The position numbers were made by a program, and so were the translations under genes. Source: a virus. From it: a stretch of DNA of 30,666 nt. Location: the IMG/VR virus record IMGVR_UViG_3300042884_000444, positions 1 to 30,666 of that record, one strand, 5' to 3'. This document shows, one piece after another, positions 15,969 to 23,857 of this stretch (position 1 is the first letter of the stretch; each line of letters starts with the position of its first letter). The notes under the pieces are model-generated. The model was not told the origin of the DNA. It was given only the letters and a program-made list of their open reading frames with translations, and did no database searches.

Positions 15969-18935
15969 TTAGATGCGGTAAAGGTAGTCGTTTGGCTTAC
16001 ACGGGCCTGGGTCGCATTCAAGCGCCAAACAGCCCTCGGGACAATCGAAATAGAAAAACTGCTCAAGAGGCGCAACACAGCGGTTCGGGCGCCCTGTGAG
16101 AAATGCGTTACCGAACTGGCCTCCGTTATTGCGGACCAAACCTTGCCCACTGAGCCTTCGGACGTCGTTGCATCCAATCTGAATGTTATCGACGTACCGG
16201 AAGAAGTTGCCGATCGAGGAGGTGAACGCTACGTCTGGCCCAGGACTCGCGCAGGTAAACGTCGTGGCCGTCGGTGTTCCGGTCACGATCACCTGGTCGT
16301 TGAACGAAGCGTTGCTGAGCCCCTCAACGGTTACGTGGTATCCAAGGAGTATCTGGTGCGCCTTGTTCGTCGTGTACGTGGCGACTCCGGCGGTGCGCTG
16401 GAATCCGATGGGTTTGATTTCCCACGGGAAGTTGATCGGGCTGTTGATGCCGAGGAATCCGCTTCCTGACGTAACTGGCGTATTTGGAAGCGGACCCACC
16501 GGGTTGTTAACCGTAAACTGCGTGGTCGAAGGTGTTGAAAGGACGGTAAACACGCCGTTAAACGTGCCGTCTGCCACGCTAACCATCGAAATTTCCATTC
16601 CCACCTGAAGTTCATGCGGGGAAACCGTGGTGAACGTCGATATACCAGCTGCGTCTCTTGACGCCCCTGTCGGAAATGGGGCCGGCGGAGCCAGTGGCCT
16701 AATCGGTATCTGGTAGTCCGTCGGATAGTACCAGGTGGACTTGTTGACATCATGGTTGTTGACCAGGAAAACGGCGTCCAAGGGGGTGTACGCGGTCTGG
16801 TAGAACCACGATCCCGGTCCTGTCAGGAGAACATCGTTGTTCTCGATCAACATATCCTTGTGCCCTGAAATCAAGGTTGAGTAAGCCTCTGGATTAGTGA
16901 TAGTTGGAACACCTGAAATCAACGTAAACCAATCTTGCACAACCAAGGCGATAAACGCTGATATGTTCAGTGCCGAGTTGTGATGGATATGCGTTCCCTT
17001 GTGCTGGTAGGAATCGACGTAGAAGCAGGTGCCACGGAACCCGTCGAAATTGTTGTAGCTGATATCCGCACCGTTGGCTTCACGAACGGTGATAGCAGTA
17101 ACCGGACTCTGCTGGTCAACTGGATTAGGGCCACCCTGAACCCGGTTGTATTTGAACTCACATCCTGATGCAAAGATGCGCTGGCTTCGGAGCATGATTA
17201 CCTGGCCGTCGAGGTAGAGGCCAGGGAGTACGTCTGGTCCACCTGTGCTAGCAGTAAATCGAAACGCGTCTGGAGTCGAGATTACGGTCAGAGTTCCGTT
17301 GAAAGTGGGGTTTGAAAAAGAATTTACGATCACTACATCCCCTACCCTCAACGTGTGCTTCATCACGCAGGTGTACGTCGCAATTCCACCAACGCGAGAA
17401 ACCACATTGATCGGGTTAATCAGACTCGAAAACCCGCCAACCACACACTGAGTGTTCGATTCTGCGCTACCGGGGTACAGGGTGCTTTGAATCGAGTTGC
17501 GTCCTTGGTAGCTGAAATCGTTGTTCAGCACTCTTGCTCCCTGAGTGTTGTCAGGAACATTCATCGGAAGAAACGACTTCACGATAAACGTCTCGGCATC
17601 CGCAATTCCAACTCCAAAATCGTAGAACTGGTTGTTCTGAATGAGCGCGTTCTCGCCGACGTGGTTGATTCCCGCGACGGTGAATGACGAGTTTACGCCA
17701 GCTGTTGATTGAGCCGTCAACAAGACATCTGGGTATTGTGTCGGAGAGTAGACGCGTCCGTTTTGAGCGGGAAGCGTAATGGTTGGATTTGGTGCAGTAT
17801 CAAGAAAGTAAACTTCGTTGGCTGAAACAAACCCTGCAACCGTAAAAGTTCCGTTGAATGTTGCATCCGTCATCCCCGTGACAATGATTGAATCACCAAC
17901 GGTAAATCCAAAGTTCCAAGACGGGTGTTTTGTTAGTGTTATGTAGCTGAAAGTAATGTAATTTACCCTAAGTGCACCAATAATTACAGCCCTGAGATCG
18001 CGTTGAAAAGACATCGAGGTAATGTTTTCAACCTGACCAAATCCAACAAACGAAGAATCGTTTCCTGGTCCAACTGTAATTACATTACTTATGTACTGGT
18101 TGACTGCGCTAACATTGGTGTACGGAGCAGGAACAACCGGAGGAGTGTAGGCCGGTGTTGTAGTCGGTGTAATGAAGTGTGGATACGCCGTATTGTAAGT
18201 GTTTACACCGCTTGTTCGTTGAATGGAAATTATCTTAGTGTCTGCGACCGAATTGTTGGCGTAGTTGCCGTCAAACGTGATTCCTTCGATTAGAGTGTTT
18301 TTACAGTTGATGCTGTCTAGCGGCGCACCTGCATAAGCTCCAGGTGCCCCTACAACTCCAAACCCTGGGTAATTCCCTAAGGTCTTCAGCATTTGAATGT
18401 TGAAGCCGTAAGTGTCCCCTCTTTTCGTGGAGGTGTGGTCGGCAAACTTCAGGGTGGTCTTACCGATGCCCTGGCCGGTGAATGCGATGTTATTGATGAC
18501 GCCCGTCAACGGTGGGTATCCCATCACAAGTGACGAGGTGTAACCGCCGCCGATCAGGTTGATCCAACCATCTTCGGTTACCAGAGGTGCATCAGCTCCA
18601 GGAACCGCTGCTGTAAATTGCGTCGGAGTAGGTATACTGAGAACCGCAAACCCAAACTGTAACGGCCCGGTACCGTTGAAGCTAGCGTCCGTAAACCCGT
18701 ACAAGGTGATCTTCTCGCCGACAACGAGCCCGTGCGGTGTGGACGTGTTGAACGTCGCAACGCCTGCGGTGCGGACACGGTCGATGATCTTCGCCCCAGG
18801 ACTCGATCCAAGTAGGAATGTCCCCACTGGAAAATCGCAGCGCAGCGCAGCGAATAGGCATTCATTGATCGCCCACGCGCTGTTTCTTAGTCCACAGGGA
18901 TCGGCGCCGTAATCGACTGGGTTTGAAGAAGGCAT
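15969..18935 (-). CDS. Tailspike with pectate-lyase-type N-terminus and beta-helix
   Basis: A 988-residue protein from ATG 18935, one base after the stop of the upstream gene. An upstream in-frame start would overlap that gene by 71 bp. The protein opens directly with NPVDYGADPCG, then a short helix and PVGTFLL, the signature of the pectate-lyase-like tailspike fold (Pfam Pectate_lyase_3 type). Many parallel beta-helix phrases follow (IEGITFDGN, LIQNNQFYDFGVGI, ADISYNNFDGF, LIENNDVLL). Between them sit repeated ~65-residue modules, listed separately. The C-terminus is Cys-rich (CPEGC, ECDPGPC). Such spikes bind and often cleave surface polysaccharide. Catalytic residues cannot be assigned from sequence alone. 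Gene order after the nozzle fits attachment to a short tail. Confidence 0.8.
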   Translation of the reverse strand: MPSSNPVDYGADPCGLRNSAWAINECLFAALRCDFPVGTFLLGSSPGAKIIDRVRTAGVATFNTSTPHGLVVGEKITLYGFTDASFNGTGPLQFGFAVLSIPTPTQFTAAVPGADAPLVTEDGWINLIGGGYTSSLVMGYPPLTGVINNIAFTGQGIGKTTLKFADHTSTKRGDTYGFNIQMLKTLGNYPGFGVVGAPGAYAGAPLDSINCKNTLIEGITFDGNYANNSVADTKIISIQRTSGVNTYNTAYPHFITPTTTPAYTPPVVPAPYTNVSAVNQYISNVITVGPGNDSSFVGFGQVENITSMSFQRDLRAVIIGALRVNYITFSYITLTKHPSWNFGFTVGDSIIVTGMTDATFNGTFTVAGFVSANEVYFLDTAPNPTITLPAQNGRVYSPTQYPDVLLTAQSTAGVNSSFTVAGINHVGENALIQNNQFYDFGVGIADAETFIVKSFLPMNVPDNTQGARVLNNDFSYQGRNSIQSTLYPGSAESNTQCVVGGFSSLINPINVVSRVGGIATYTCVMKHTLRVGDVVIVNSFSNPTFNGTLTVISTPDAFRFTASTGGPDVLPGLYLDGQVIMLRSQRIFASGCEFKYNRVQGGPNPVDQQSPVTAITVREANGADISYNNFDGFRGTCFYVDSYQHKGTHIHHNSALNISAFIALVVQDWFTLISGVPTITNPEAYSTLISGHKDMLIENNDVLLTGPGSWFYQTAYTPLDAVFLVNNHDVNKSTWYYPTDYQIPIRPLAPPAPFPTGASRDAAGISTFTTVSPHELQVGMEISMVSVADGTFNGVFTVLSTPSTTQFTVNNPVGPLPNTPVTSGSGFLGINSPINFPWEIKPIGFQRTAGVATYTTNKAHQILLGYHVTVEGLSNASFNDQVIVTGTPTATTFTCASPGPDVAFTSSIGNFFRYVDNIQIGCNDVRRLSGQGLVRNNGGQFGNAFLTGRPNRCVAPLEQFFYFDCPEGCLALECDPGPCKPNDYLYRI
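16200..18773 (-). repeat. Repeated ~65-residue FNG modules in the tailspike
   Basis: Five full modules lie at about 18560-18773, 17750-17975, 17200-17410, 16450-16665 and 16200-16405, with a stub near 18175-18225. The shared pattern is R..GVATYTT, a His two residues later, L.VG..V.V.G, then a FNGT/FTV hairpin, TP..T.FT and PGPDV. The pattern is reminiscent of the small beta modules annotated FCCH-like in phage and bacterial surface proteins. They appear inserted between beta-helix coils, probably as side decorations or adhesion knobs. Boundaries are approximate. Confidence 0.75.
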
Positions 18936-18936
18936 A

Positions 18937-20976
18937 CTATTCGGAGAGTAACGGGCAGGCGACGCGGCTGAGGTCGCCGTAAATATCCTCTTGGAGTCGC
19001 TGGGCAACCATCGCCACGCGCTTGAGTCGGAAGCGGCCAGTGTTCACGTAGCGCAACTGGAACTCATAGCCATCGCGGGTAAATCCGCCGGTCTGCACGT
19101 CACACTTGTCCGGAGGCTGTGGGAGGGCAATTCGCGATCTGGCTGGAGGCTGGTAGTATTTGACCTCTTGGCAGTTAATCACCGCAGGAGGGCAGGAAAT
19201 CTCGCCTGGCTCGCAGTTGCGGTACTTGGCGCAATCTTTGATCTCGGCCCATGGTTGCCAGCACTCGCCCTCGTTAGCCTTGAAGTAGACCTTGGCCTCG
19301 ATGTTGCCCATCACCTGGTCATACCACTGCTCGGCGCTAACAAGGCGCTTCTTGTTTGTGGGTTCACCAAACGTCAGTGAGCGGGTCTCAATGGTCCAGT
19401 CGATCGGTACATCATCGAACCCATCGAAGTCAAACTGGCCGTTCTTCGTGACCTCAAACAGACCGATGTCCCCTTGATTCAGTCCAAACATGAAGCAGCG
19501 TTCTTGCTTCTGGATTCGGATTGTCAGCATCTGGAACACATCGACTCCAGTCCAGACCCCCTCCCATGCCGGCGGGAGTTTTCTGCCTATGCCAGAGACA
19601 AGATCGAAGTCCAGCACCACGACTCCTCGGTGTACGATGCCTCGGTTGTTGACCTTCTGAGGCTGAATGGTCATCAGCATCCGATTGTCGAAGTTTACGG
19701 AGCTAGCAGCCGTCAGGTAAAAATCCGTGTCGTAAGCTATCGCACGAGTAACCTGCCGGCTGATCGGTGTATTTCCAAGCTCAGTAAAGTCGCGCCTGGC
19801 GTAGATCAACGAGCGAATACCGTCCTGAGCGCGGAAGAATAGATCGCCGTTCACCGGCACGATGGATTCGTGGTTGAACGATCCGAAATTCAGGAGTGCA
19901 AATCGCTGGATAGGATAACTGAGATCCTTCCAAACATCCCGGTCCACAGGCGCGTTGAACGCGTAAGTGGCGGTCGGGGTGAAAACCAGCAGGTCGCCGT
20001 CGCCAAGGGACGTGTCCAGGTTGGCCGCGAATGCCAGCCCTGTAATTGGACCGTTTGAGACCGCAAAGGCGCCGCCTTCATTGATAAACGTGTTTTCCGT
20101 AAATCGAATCACGCTGTCTCGACCAAAAGCAGGATCGCCGTAGACTAGGTCTCCGCCGTAGTATTCCGATCCATTGGCAACCCAGAGCCGGCCTTTTCCA
20201 TAAGCCATCGGGCCTCCAACGGGAACCTCATTGCTTGCAGCTCGTCTAAACGAAGTTCCGTCGTAGAGATATGGCGCATTCTGCTCGTCTTGAATGATTA
20301 ACCAGTTCTCTGCCTGCTGAAAGTAAACGTGATCCGCATTCGGATTATTTGCCGCTAGCAAATATCCGGTGAAATTCGGCCCCAGAAGAGGTCCGGCATC
20401 AACTCCTGGGCTGTAGGTCGTGAAAGTTGTTGGGCTGGGAATCGTCTGGACAATAAAGTCTCCGAAAAATCCTGCGGAAAAACTTGCTCCGACAGGTTCC
20501 GGAAGTCGCACCACCATTCCTGGAAATAATCCATGCGGCGCTCCGCAGACGTAAGTCGCAACATTTGACACGCGGCCGCGTGTGCTTACGGAAAATGTGC
20601 TTGTTTGCGGAGTTTGATCTGTGACTAGGAAATTATTTCCTATGTCGATCTGGAAGACTTTGCCTCCGATTGAAGCGTAAATGTAGGGGTCTCCGTTGTC
20701 GTTGGTGTAAGATCCGCACCCTTGAAAAAACCCCTCTTTAAACGCCGATTGCACCGCAGCGTTGTAGTAACCTCCGTTGTAGAGAACGGCGGGATCGTTA
20801 AACGTCAGCAGCTTGGTCCAAATCCCCGGCCGCGCTTTCGGGAATCCTCCGCGCACCGTCGTGTTCACCGCCCATGCTAGCTGGTTCGGTTGAATGAGTG
20901 AGGGCGAAAAACCGCTATCCACCCCACCTTCAGCGGTGAGGAGGCCATCTACTATGCGATTTTTTTCTGCGACCAT
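18937..20976 (-). CDS. Probable tail nozzle protein (T7 gp12-like)
   Basis: A 679-residue protein from ATG 20976. A TTG at 21018 would add a Cys-rich leader and is less likely. Near residues 15-55 it has the layout GGVDSGFSPSLIQPNQLAWA, then N..VRGGFPKARPG, matching the opening of T7 gp12-type nozzle proteins (GG, a string of positions, Asn, then RPG). The rest is beta-rich with propeller-like blades (YIYASIGGKVFQIDIG, PYLYDGTSF, GDLFFRAQDGIRSL). An FNG-type module like those in the tailspike sits at 20360-20590. A Cys cluster lies at about 19097-19275. The protein probably forms the hexameric lower tail tube to which the spike and fibre attach. Its start overlaps the divergent terminase start at a single CATG. 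Confidence 0.7.
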   Translation of the reverse strand: MVAEKNRIVDGLLTAEGGVDSGFSPSLIQPNQLAWAVNTTVRGGFPKARPGIWTKLLTFNDPAVLYNGGYYNAAVQSAFKEGFFQGCGSYTNDNGDPYIYASIGGKVFQIDIGNNFLVTDQTPQTSTFSVSTRGRVSNVATYVCGAPHGLFPGMVVRLPEPVGASFSAGFFGDFIVQTIPSPTTFTTYSPGVDAGPLLGPNFTGYLLAANNPNADHVYFQQAENWLIIQDEQNAPYLYDGTSFRRAASNEVPVGGPMAYGKGRLWVANGSEYYGGDLVYGDPAFGRDSVIRFTENTFINEGGAFAVSNGPITGLAFAANLDTSLGDGDLLVFTPTATYAFNAPVDRDVWKDLSYPIQRFALLNFGSFNHESIVPVNGDLFFRAQDGIRSLIYARRDFTELGNTPISRQVTRAIAYDTDFYLTAASSVNFDNRMLMTIQPQKVNNRGIVHRGVVVLDFDLVSGIGRKLPPAWEGVWTGVDVFQMLTIRIQKQERCFMFGLNQGDIGLFEVTKNGQFDFDGFDDVPIDWTIETRSLTFGEPTNKKRLVSAEQWYDQVMGNIEAKVYFKANEGECWQPWAEIKDCAKYRNCEPGEISCPPAVINCQEVKYYQPPARSRIALPQPPDKCDVQTGGFTRDGYEFQLRYVNTGRFRLKRVAMVAQRLQEDIYGDLSRVACPLLSE
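20360..20590 (-). repeat. FNG-type module shared with the tailspike
   Basis: This stretch encodes R..NVATYVCGAPHGLFPG, then a FSAGFFGDFIV hairpin, PSPTTFTTYSPG and VDAGPLLGPNF. It is the same module pattern found five times in the downstream tailspike, with a slightly longer hairpin. It lies in the N-terminal third of the nozzle-like protein. Sharing between neighbouring genes points to module exchange within the tail operon. Confidence 0.7.
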
Positions 20977-22792
20977 GACGCTTGAACGTATTGAAAGGCC
21001 GCAGCAGCATTCCCGCAAGATGAATGAAAGCCCAGATTACCTGTCTATACCGTGGCGTACAAAAGACCGCTTTCTCATCGAAGCCGAAATGGTTCGTCGC
21101 GGCGGTTACATAATGTCCGGCGGCGTCAAGTACGGATGCGGGAAATATCATCACTTTAAAGCAGCCATGACGGCGCTTTGGCCTCACTTCGATTGGCACA
21201 TCTGGTCTGACCTGCTGATTAAGACTTTCGCGGAAAATCAAGAGGTTGGAATCATGGGCCCAGGATCATCTGGGAAGACCTACACCTCCGCAGCATTCGG
21301 GCTCTGCACGTTCTACATCTACCCGACTGGCACCTCGATCATCATGTCGTCAACGACGCGTGAGGGTCTCCAGCTGCGAATCTGGGGCTCTATCAAGGAG
21401 TTGCACAACAAGGCCAAGGCCCGCCGGGAATGGCTTCCTGGGCGCGTTATCGAGAGCCGGTTCATCCTGACTAGTTCTGACCAAGACGCCGAGGCGCAGG
21501 ACTTCCGCGACGGAATCATCGGCGTGGCGTGCAAGGTTGGCGGTACGTTCGTTGGTCTCTCGAACTACGTCGGGCTCAAGAACGACCGAGTGATGCTGAT
21601 TGCAGACGAGGCGTCTCTAATGAGCCGGGGGTTCCTTGATTCAGTCGCAAACCTTCGCAAGAATCCGGAGTTCAAGCTAATCGCGATGGGGAATCCCAAG
21701 GACCGGAACGATGCGCTTGGGGTAGTCTGCGAGCCGCACTCTACGATGGGCGGCTGGGAAGGCATTGAATACCTTGAGCAGACACGCACCTGGAGAACGC
21801 GGGCGCCAGGAGGGGTTGCTGTCCAGCTGTGCGGGTACGACACGCCGAACGCGAAGTTTCCGAAAGGAACCAATCCGTACCGAGGCATCATCACGCCAGA
21901 GCAGATTCAGGCGGACTTGGATTACTACGGCCGAGACTCGTTGCAGTTCTCGATGATGAACCTCGGTTTACTGCCCCGAGACGGCGGTACGCGACGCGTG
22001 GTAACCATGTCGCTGTGCGAGCAGAACCAGGCGTTCGATGAAATTATTTGGCAGGGCGCCGACAAGATCACACGAATCATCGGGATCGACGCGGCGTACT
22101 CAGGCATCGGTGGTGACCGATGCGTTATGATCGACCTTCAGTACGGCCCGGACAGCACTGGGCGAATCGTGCTAGCATTCGCTGAGGCCCCGATCGTAAT
22201 CCCTGTGACGGCCGTCAAAGCGCAGCAGGCGGAGGAGCAGATTGCCGAGTACGTGCTTCTGTACTGTAAGCAACGCAACATCCCGCCTAATCAGGTGGGA
22301 TTTGATTCCACCGGACGCGGCACGCTAATGTCTGCGTTTGCCCGCCTGTGGTCGCCTGAGGTTGTGCCAATCGAGTTTGGTGGTCGCCCGACGGATCGCC
22401 CTGTTCGGAAAGGTGATCCAAAGACCGAGCGTGAAGCCTACGGTAAGATGGTCACAGCCCTCTGGTATTCGTCGCGCCTGCTGATCGAATCCAAGCAGCT
22501 GAGGAAACTTCCCCGGGAAGTCGCGGAGGAAGGGTCAATGCGCGAATGGGGAATCTCCCGCACTGGTTTGATCGACGTGGAGCCCAAGCACAAAACTAAG
22601 GAACGCATGGGCCGATCCCCTGATTTATGGGACTCTTTCGTGGTCGCACTCGAAATGGCTCGCAGAACGGGATTTGAGATTGCAGGCGGGCAGGGGGTTG
22701 GTATTGTCAAGCGACAGACACCAAAGTGGCTGACACGTCTGTCAGATAAGCGTCGCACGATGGATACTGAGCATTCGCTAACCTATTCCTAA
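20975..22792 (+). CDS. terL: Terminase large subunit (DNA-packaging ATPase/nuclease)
   Basis: A 605-residue protein from ATG 20975. The Walker A motif is GPGSSGKT (residues about 95-102) and the Walker B is VMLIADEAS (about 205-213), followed by a coupling-type segment KLIAMGNPKDRND. The C-terminal RNase-H-like nuclease shows IGIDAAYSG (about 369), VGFDSTGRG (about 442) and SPDLWDSF (about 548), supplying the expected acidic residues. It translocates DNA into the prohead and cuts concatemers. Alternative in-frame starts are 20894, which overlaps the divergent gene by about 80 bp, and 21020 (MNESPDYLS), which would leave a 43-bp divergent gap. The true start is uncertain by up to 42 residues. 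No small terminase was recognised nearby. Confidence 0.92.
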   Translation: MTLERIERPQQHSRKMNESPDYLSIPWRTKDRFLIEAEMVRRGGYIMSGGVKYGCGKYHHFKAAMTALWPHFDWHIWSDLLIKTFAENQEVGIMGPGSSGKTYTSAAFGLCTFYIYPTGTSIIMSSTTREGLQLRIWGSIKELHNKAKARREWLPGRVIESRFILTSSDQDAEAQDFRDGIIGVACKVGGTFVGLSNYVGLKNDRVMLIADEASLMSRGFLDSVANLRKNPEFKLIAMGNPKDRNDALGVVCEPHSTMGGWEGIEYLEQTRTWRTRAPGGVAVQLCGYDTPNAKFPKGTNPYRGIITPEQIQADLDYYGRDSLQFSMMNLGLLPRDGGTRRVVTMSLCEQNQAFDEIIWQGADKITRIIGIDAAYSGIGGDRCVMIDLQYGPDSTGRIVLAFAEAPIVIPVTAVKAQQAEEQIAEYVLLYCKQRNIPPNQVGFDSTGRGTLMSAFARLWSPEVVPIEFGGRPTDRPVRKGDPKTEREAYGKMVTALWYSSRLLIESKQLRKLPREVAEEGSMREWGISRTGLIDVEPKHKTKERMGRSPDLWDSFVVALEMARRTGFEIAGGQGVGIVKRQTPKWLTRLSDKRRTMDTEHSLTYS

Positions 22793-22796
22793 CCTT

Positions 22797-23216
22797 ATGG
22801 CATCATTCAACAAAGTCATCCTGATCGGCAACCTTACCCGAGACGTAGAACTCAAACACCTTCCAAAAGGGACTGCTGTTTGCAACCTGAGCTTGGCCGT
22901 CAATCGCCGCTGGAAGAACGAGGCCGGTGAGGAAAAGGAAGACGTGTACTTTGCTGAGTGCAAGGCGTTCGGGAAGCAGGCTGAAACGCTCGCTCAATAC
23001 GTCAAGAAGGGTCACCCGCTAATGGTTGAGGGACGCCTGACCCGGGAAGAGTGGGACGACAAGAAGACCGGCGACAAGCGGTCTACTACGCGGATTATGA
23101 TCGAAACCTTCCAGTTCCTTAAGGGACGTGATGAAGGTGCCGCTCCTGCGCCGCGTCAGGAGTCCGCGCCTACCGCGCCGAAGCCTGATCTCGACGCCGA
23201 TGATCTGCCGTTTTAA
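22797..23216 (+). CDS. ssb: Single-stranded DNA-binding protein
   Basis: A 139-residue bacterial-type SSB. The OB-fold spans residues 1-105 (FNKVILIGNLTRDVELKHLP, VCNLSLAVNRRW, YFAECKAFGKQAE, MVEGRLTREEWDDK), then a Pro/Ala linker and the acidic tip DDLPF that docks host SSB partners such as PriA or RecO in bacteria. It binds single-stranded replication and recombination intermediates and would work with RecT. It lies 4 bp after terL and before the portal cluster, an unusual place for an SSB. No Shine-Dalgarno sequence is visible before the ATG. Confidence in family is very high. Confidence 0.95.
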   Translation: MASFNKVILIGNLTRDVELKHLPKGTAVCNLSLAVNRRWKNEAGEEKEDVYFAECKAFGKQAETLAQYVKKGHPLMVEGRLTREEWDDKKTGDKRSTTRIMIETFQFLKGRDEGAAPAPRQESAPTAPKPDLDADDLPF

Positions 23217-23228
23217 AAATCAGGCAGC

Positions 23229-23507
23229 ATGAATTACAACACGTTTCCAAACGGTGGATGGCAGTTCTACGAACCCGCAACCAAGTGGACCGCGCCAAAC
23301 CCGATGAATTACGATTTTCATTCGATGGCGCGATTGATCCAGCAGCACAGGATTGCCAACCACCTTCCATCGTCATTTGAACAAGCGGTGAGTGATCTGG
23401 AAGCCTACACAAAAGCTCGTTTTCCCCAGCAAACAACAACTCAATCCACTCAAACCAATGCTCAACCAAGGGTATCAGGCTGTCGCTCGTGCGGTGGAAA
23501 GGGTTAA
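23229..23507 (+). CDS. Small conserved-looking protein, function unknown
   Basis: A 92-residue protein that opens with NYNTFPNGGWQFYEPATKW, followed by a helical segment (SMARLIQQHRIANHLPSSF, AVSDLEAYTKARF) and a low-complexity Gln/Thr tail ending CRSCGGKG. The C-terminal CxxC is a possible half of a metal site, but there is only one pair. I do not recognise a family. It lies 12 bp after ssb and overlaps the next gene by 50 bp, so it is probably co-expressed with packaging and portal genes. Confidence 0.65.
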   Translation: MNYNTFPNGGWQFYEPATKWTAPNPMNYDFHSMARLIQQHRIANHLPSSFEQAVSDLEAYTKARFPQQTTTQSTQTNAQPRVSGCRSCGGKG

Positions 23508-23850
23508 AAATACGGCGCAAGGGGTAAGGATTCTTGCGGAATGGCTGGGCGATGGCGGTATTCCCGTTGATCGCTCAGTAGCGCAGCATCGTCTTGATAC
23601 GTGTCTGCACTGCCTGCACAACAAACCCACCAAGCCAGATGCGATCGAGAAGACTGTCGCTGAGGTTATTATTGAGCAGGAGCAACTGCGCCACGACATG
23701 GCTATGATTCTTCAAGGTGAGTCTAATGCTGGCACCTGCGAAGTCTGCGGCTGCTACCTGAAGCTCAAGGTCTGGGTGCCATTGAGTTACCTAGGCGATC
23801 GTGAAATGCCTGATAAATGCTGGATTTCGCAGGAACGGAAAGCAATCTGA
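23458..23850 (+). CDS. Small zinc-ribbon-like protein
   Basis: A 130-residue protein from ATG 23458. An earlier in-frame ATG at 23392 would lie deep in the previous gene. Helical residues 1-70 are followed by CLHC near residue 49, then a helix, then CEVCGC with KLKVWVPL near 100-115 and a final Cys in PDKCW. Two CxxC pairs about 50 residues apart suggest a zinc ribbon with a long inserted helix. The function is unknown. Small Cys-pair proteins of this kind recur near portal genes in environmental phages as I remember them; that is memory, not a search. It stops 7 bp before the portal ATG. Confidence 0.6.
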   Translation: MLNQGYQAVARAVERVKNTAQGVRILAEWLGDGGIPVDRSVAQHRLDTCLHCLHNKPTKPDAIEKTVAEVIIEQEQLRHDMAMILQGESNAGTCEVCGCYLKLKVWVPLSYLGDREMPDKCWISQERKAI

Positions 23851-23857
23851 GATCAAT

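Noticed and set aside
15840-16469. 209-residue plus-strand open frame across the fibre-tailspike junction
   Set aside because: It spans two clear minus-strand genes, is very Arg-rich and lacks any recognisable motif.
18936-19007. Longer tailspike start giving a 24-residue N-terminal extension
   Set aside because: It overlaps the nozzle gene by 71 bp, while ATG 18935 sits one base after the stop and begins directly at the pectate-lyase motif.
20977-21018. TTG start extending the nozzle protein by a CCC-containing leader
   Set aside because: A rare start with an implausible Cys leader that would overlap the terminase further; ATG 20976 is simpler.
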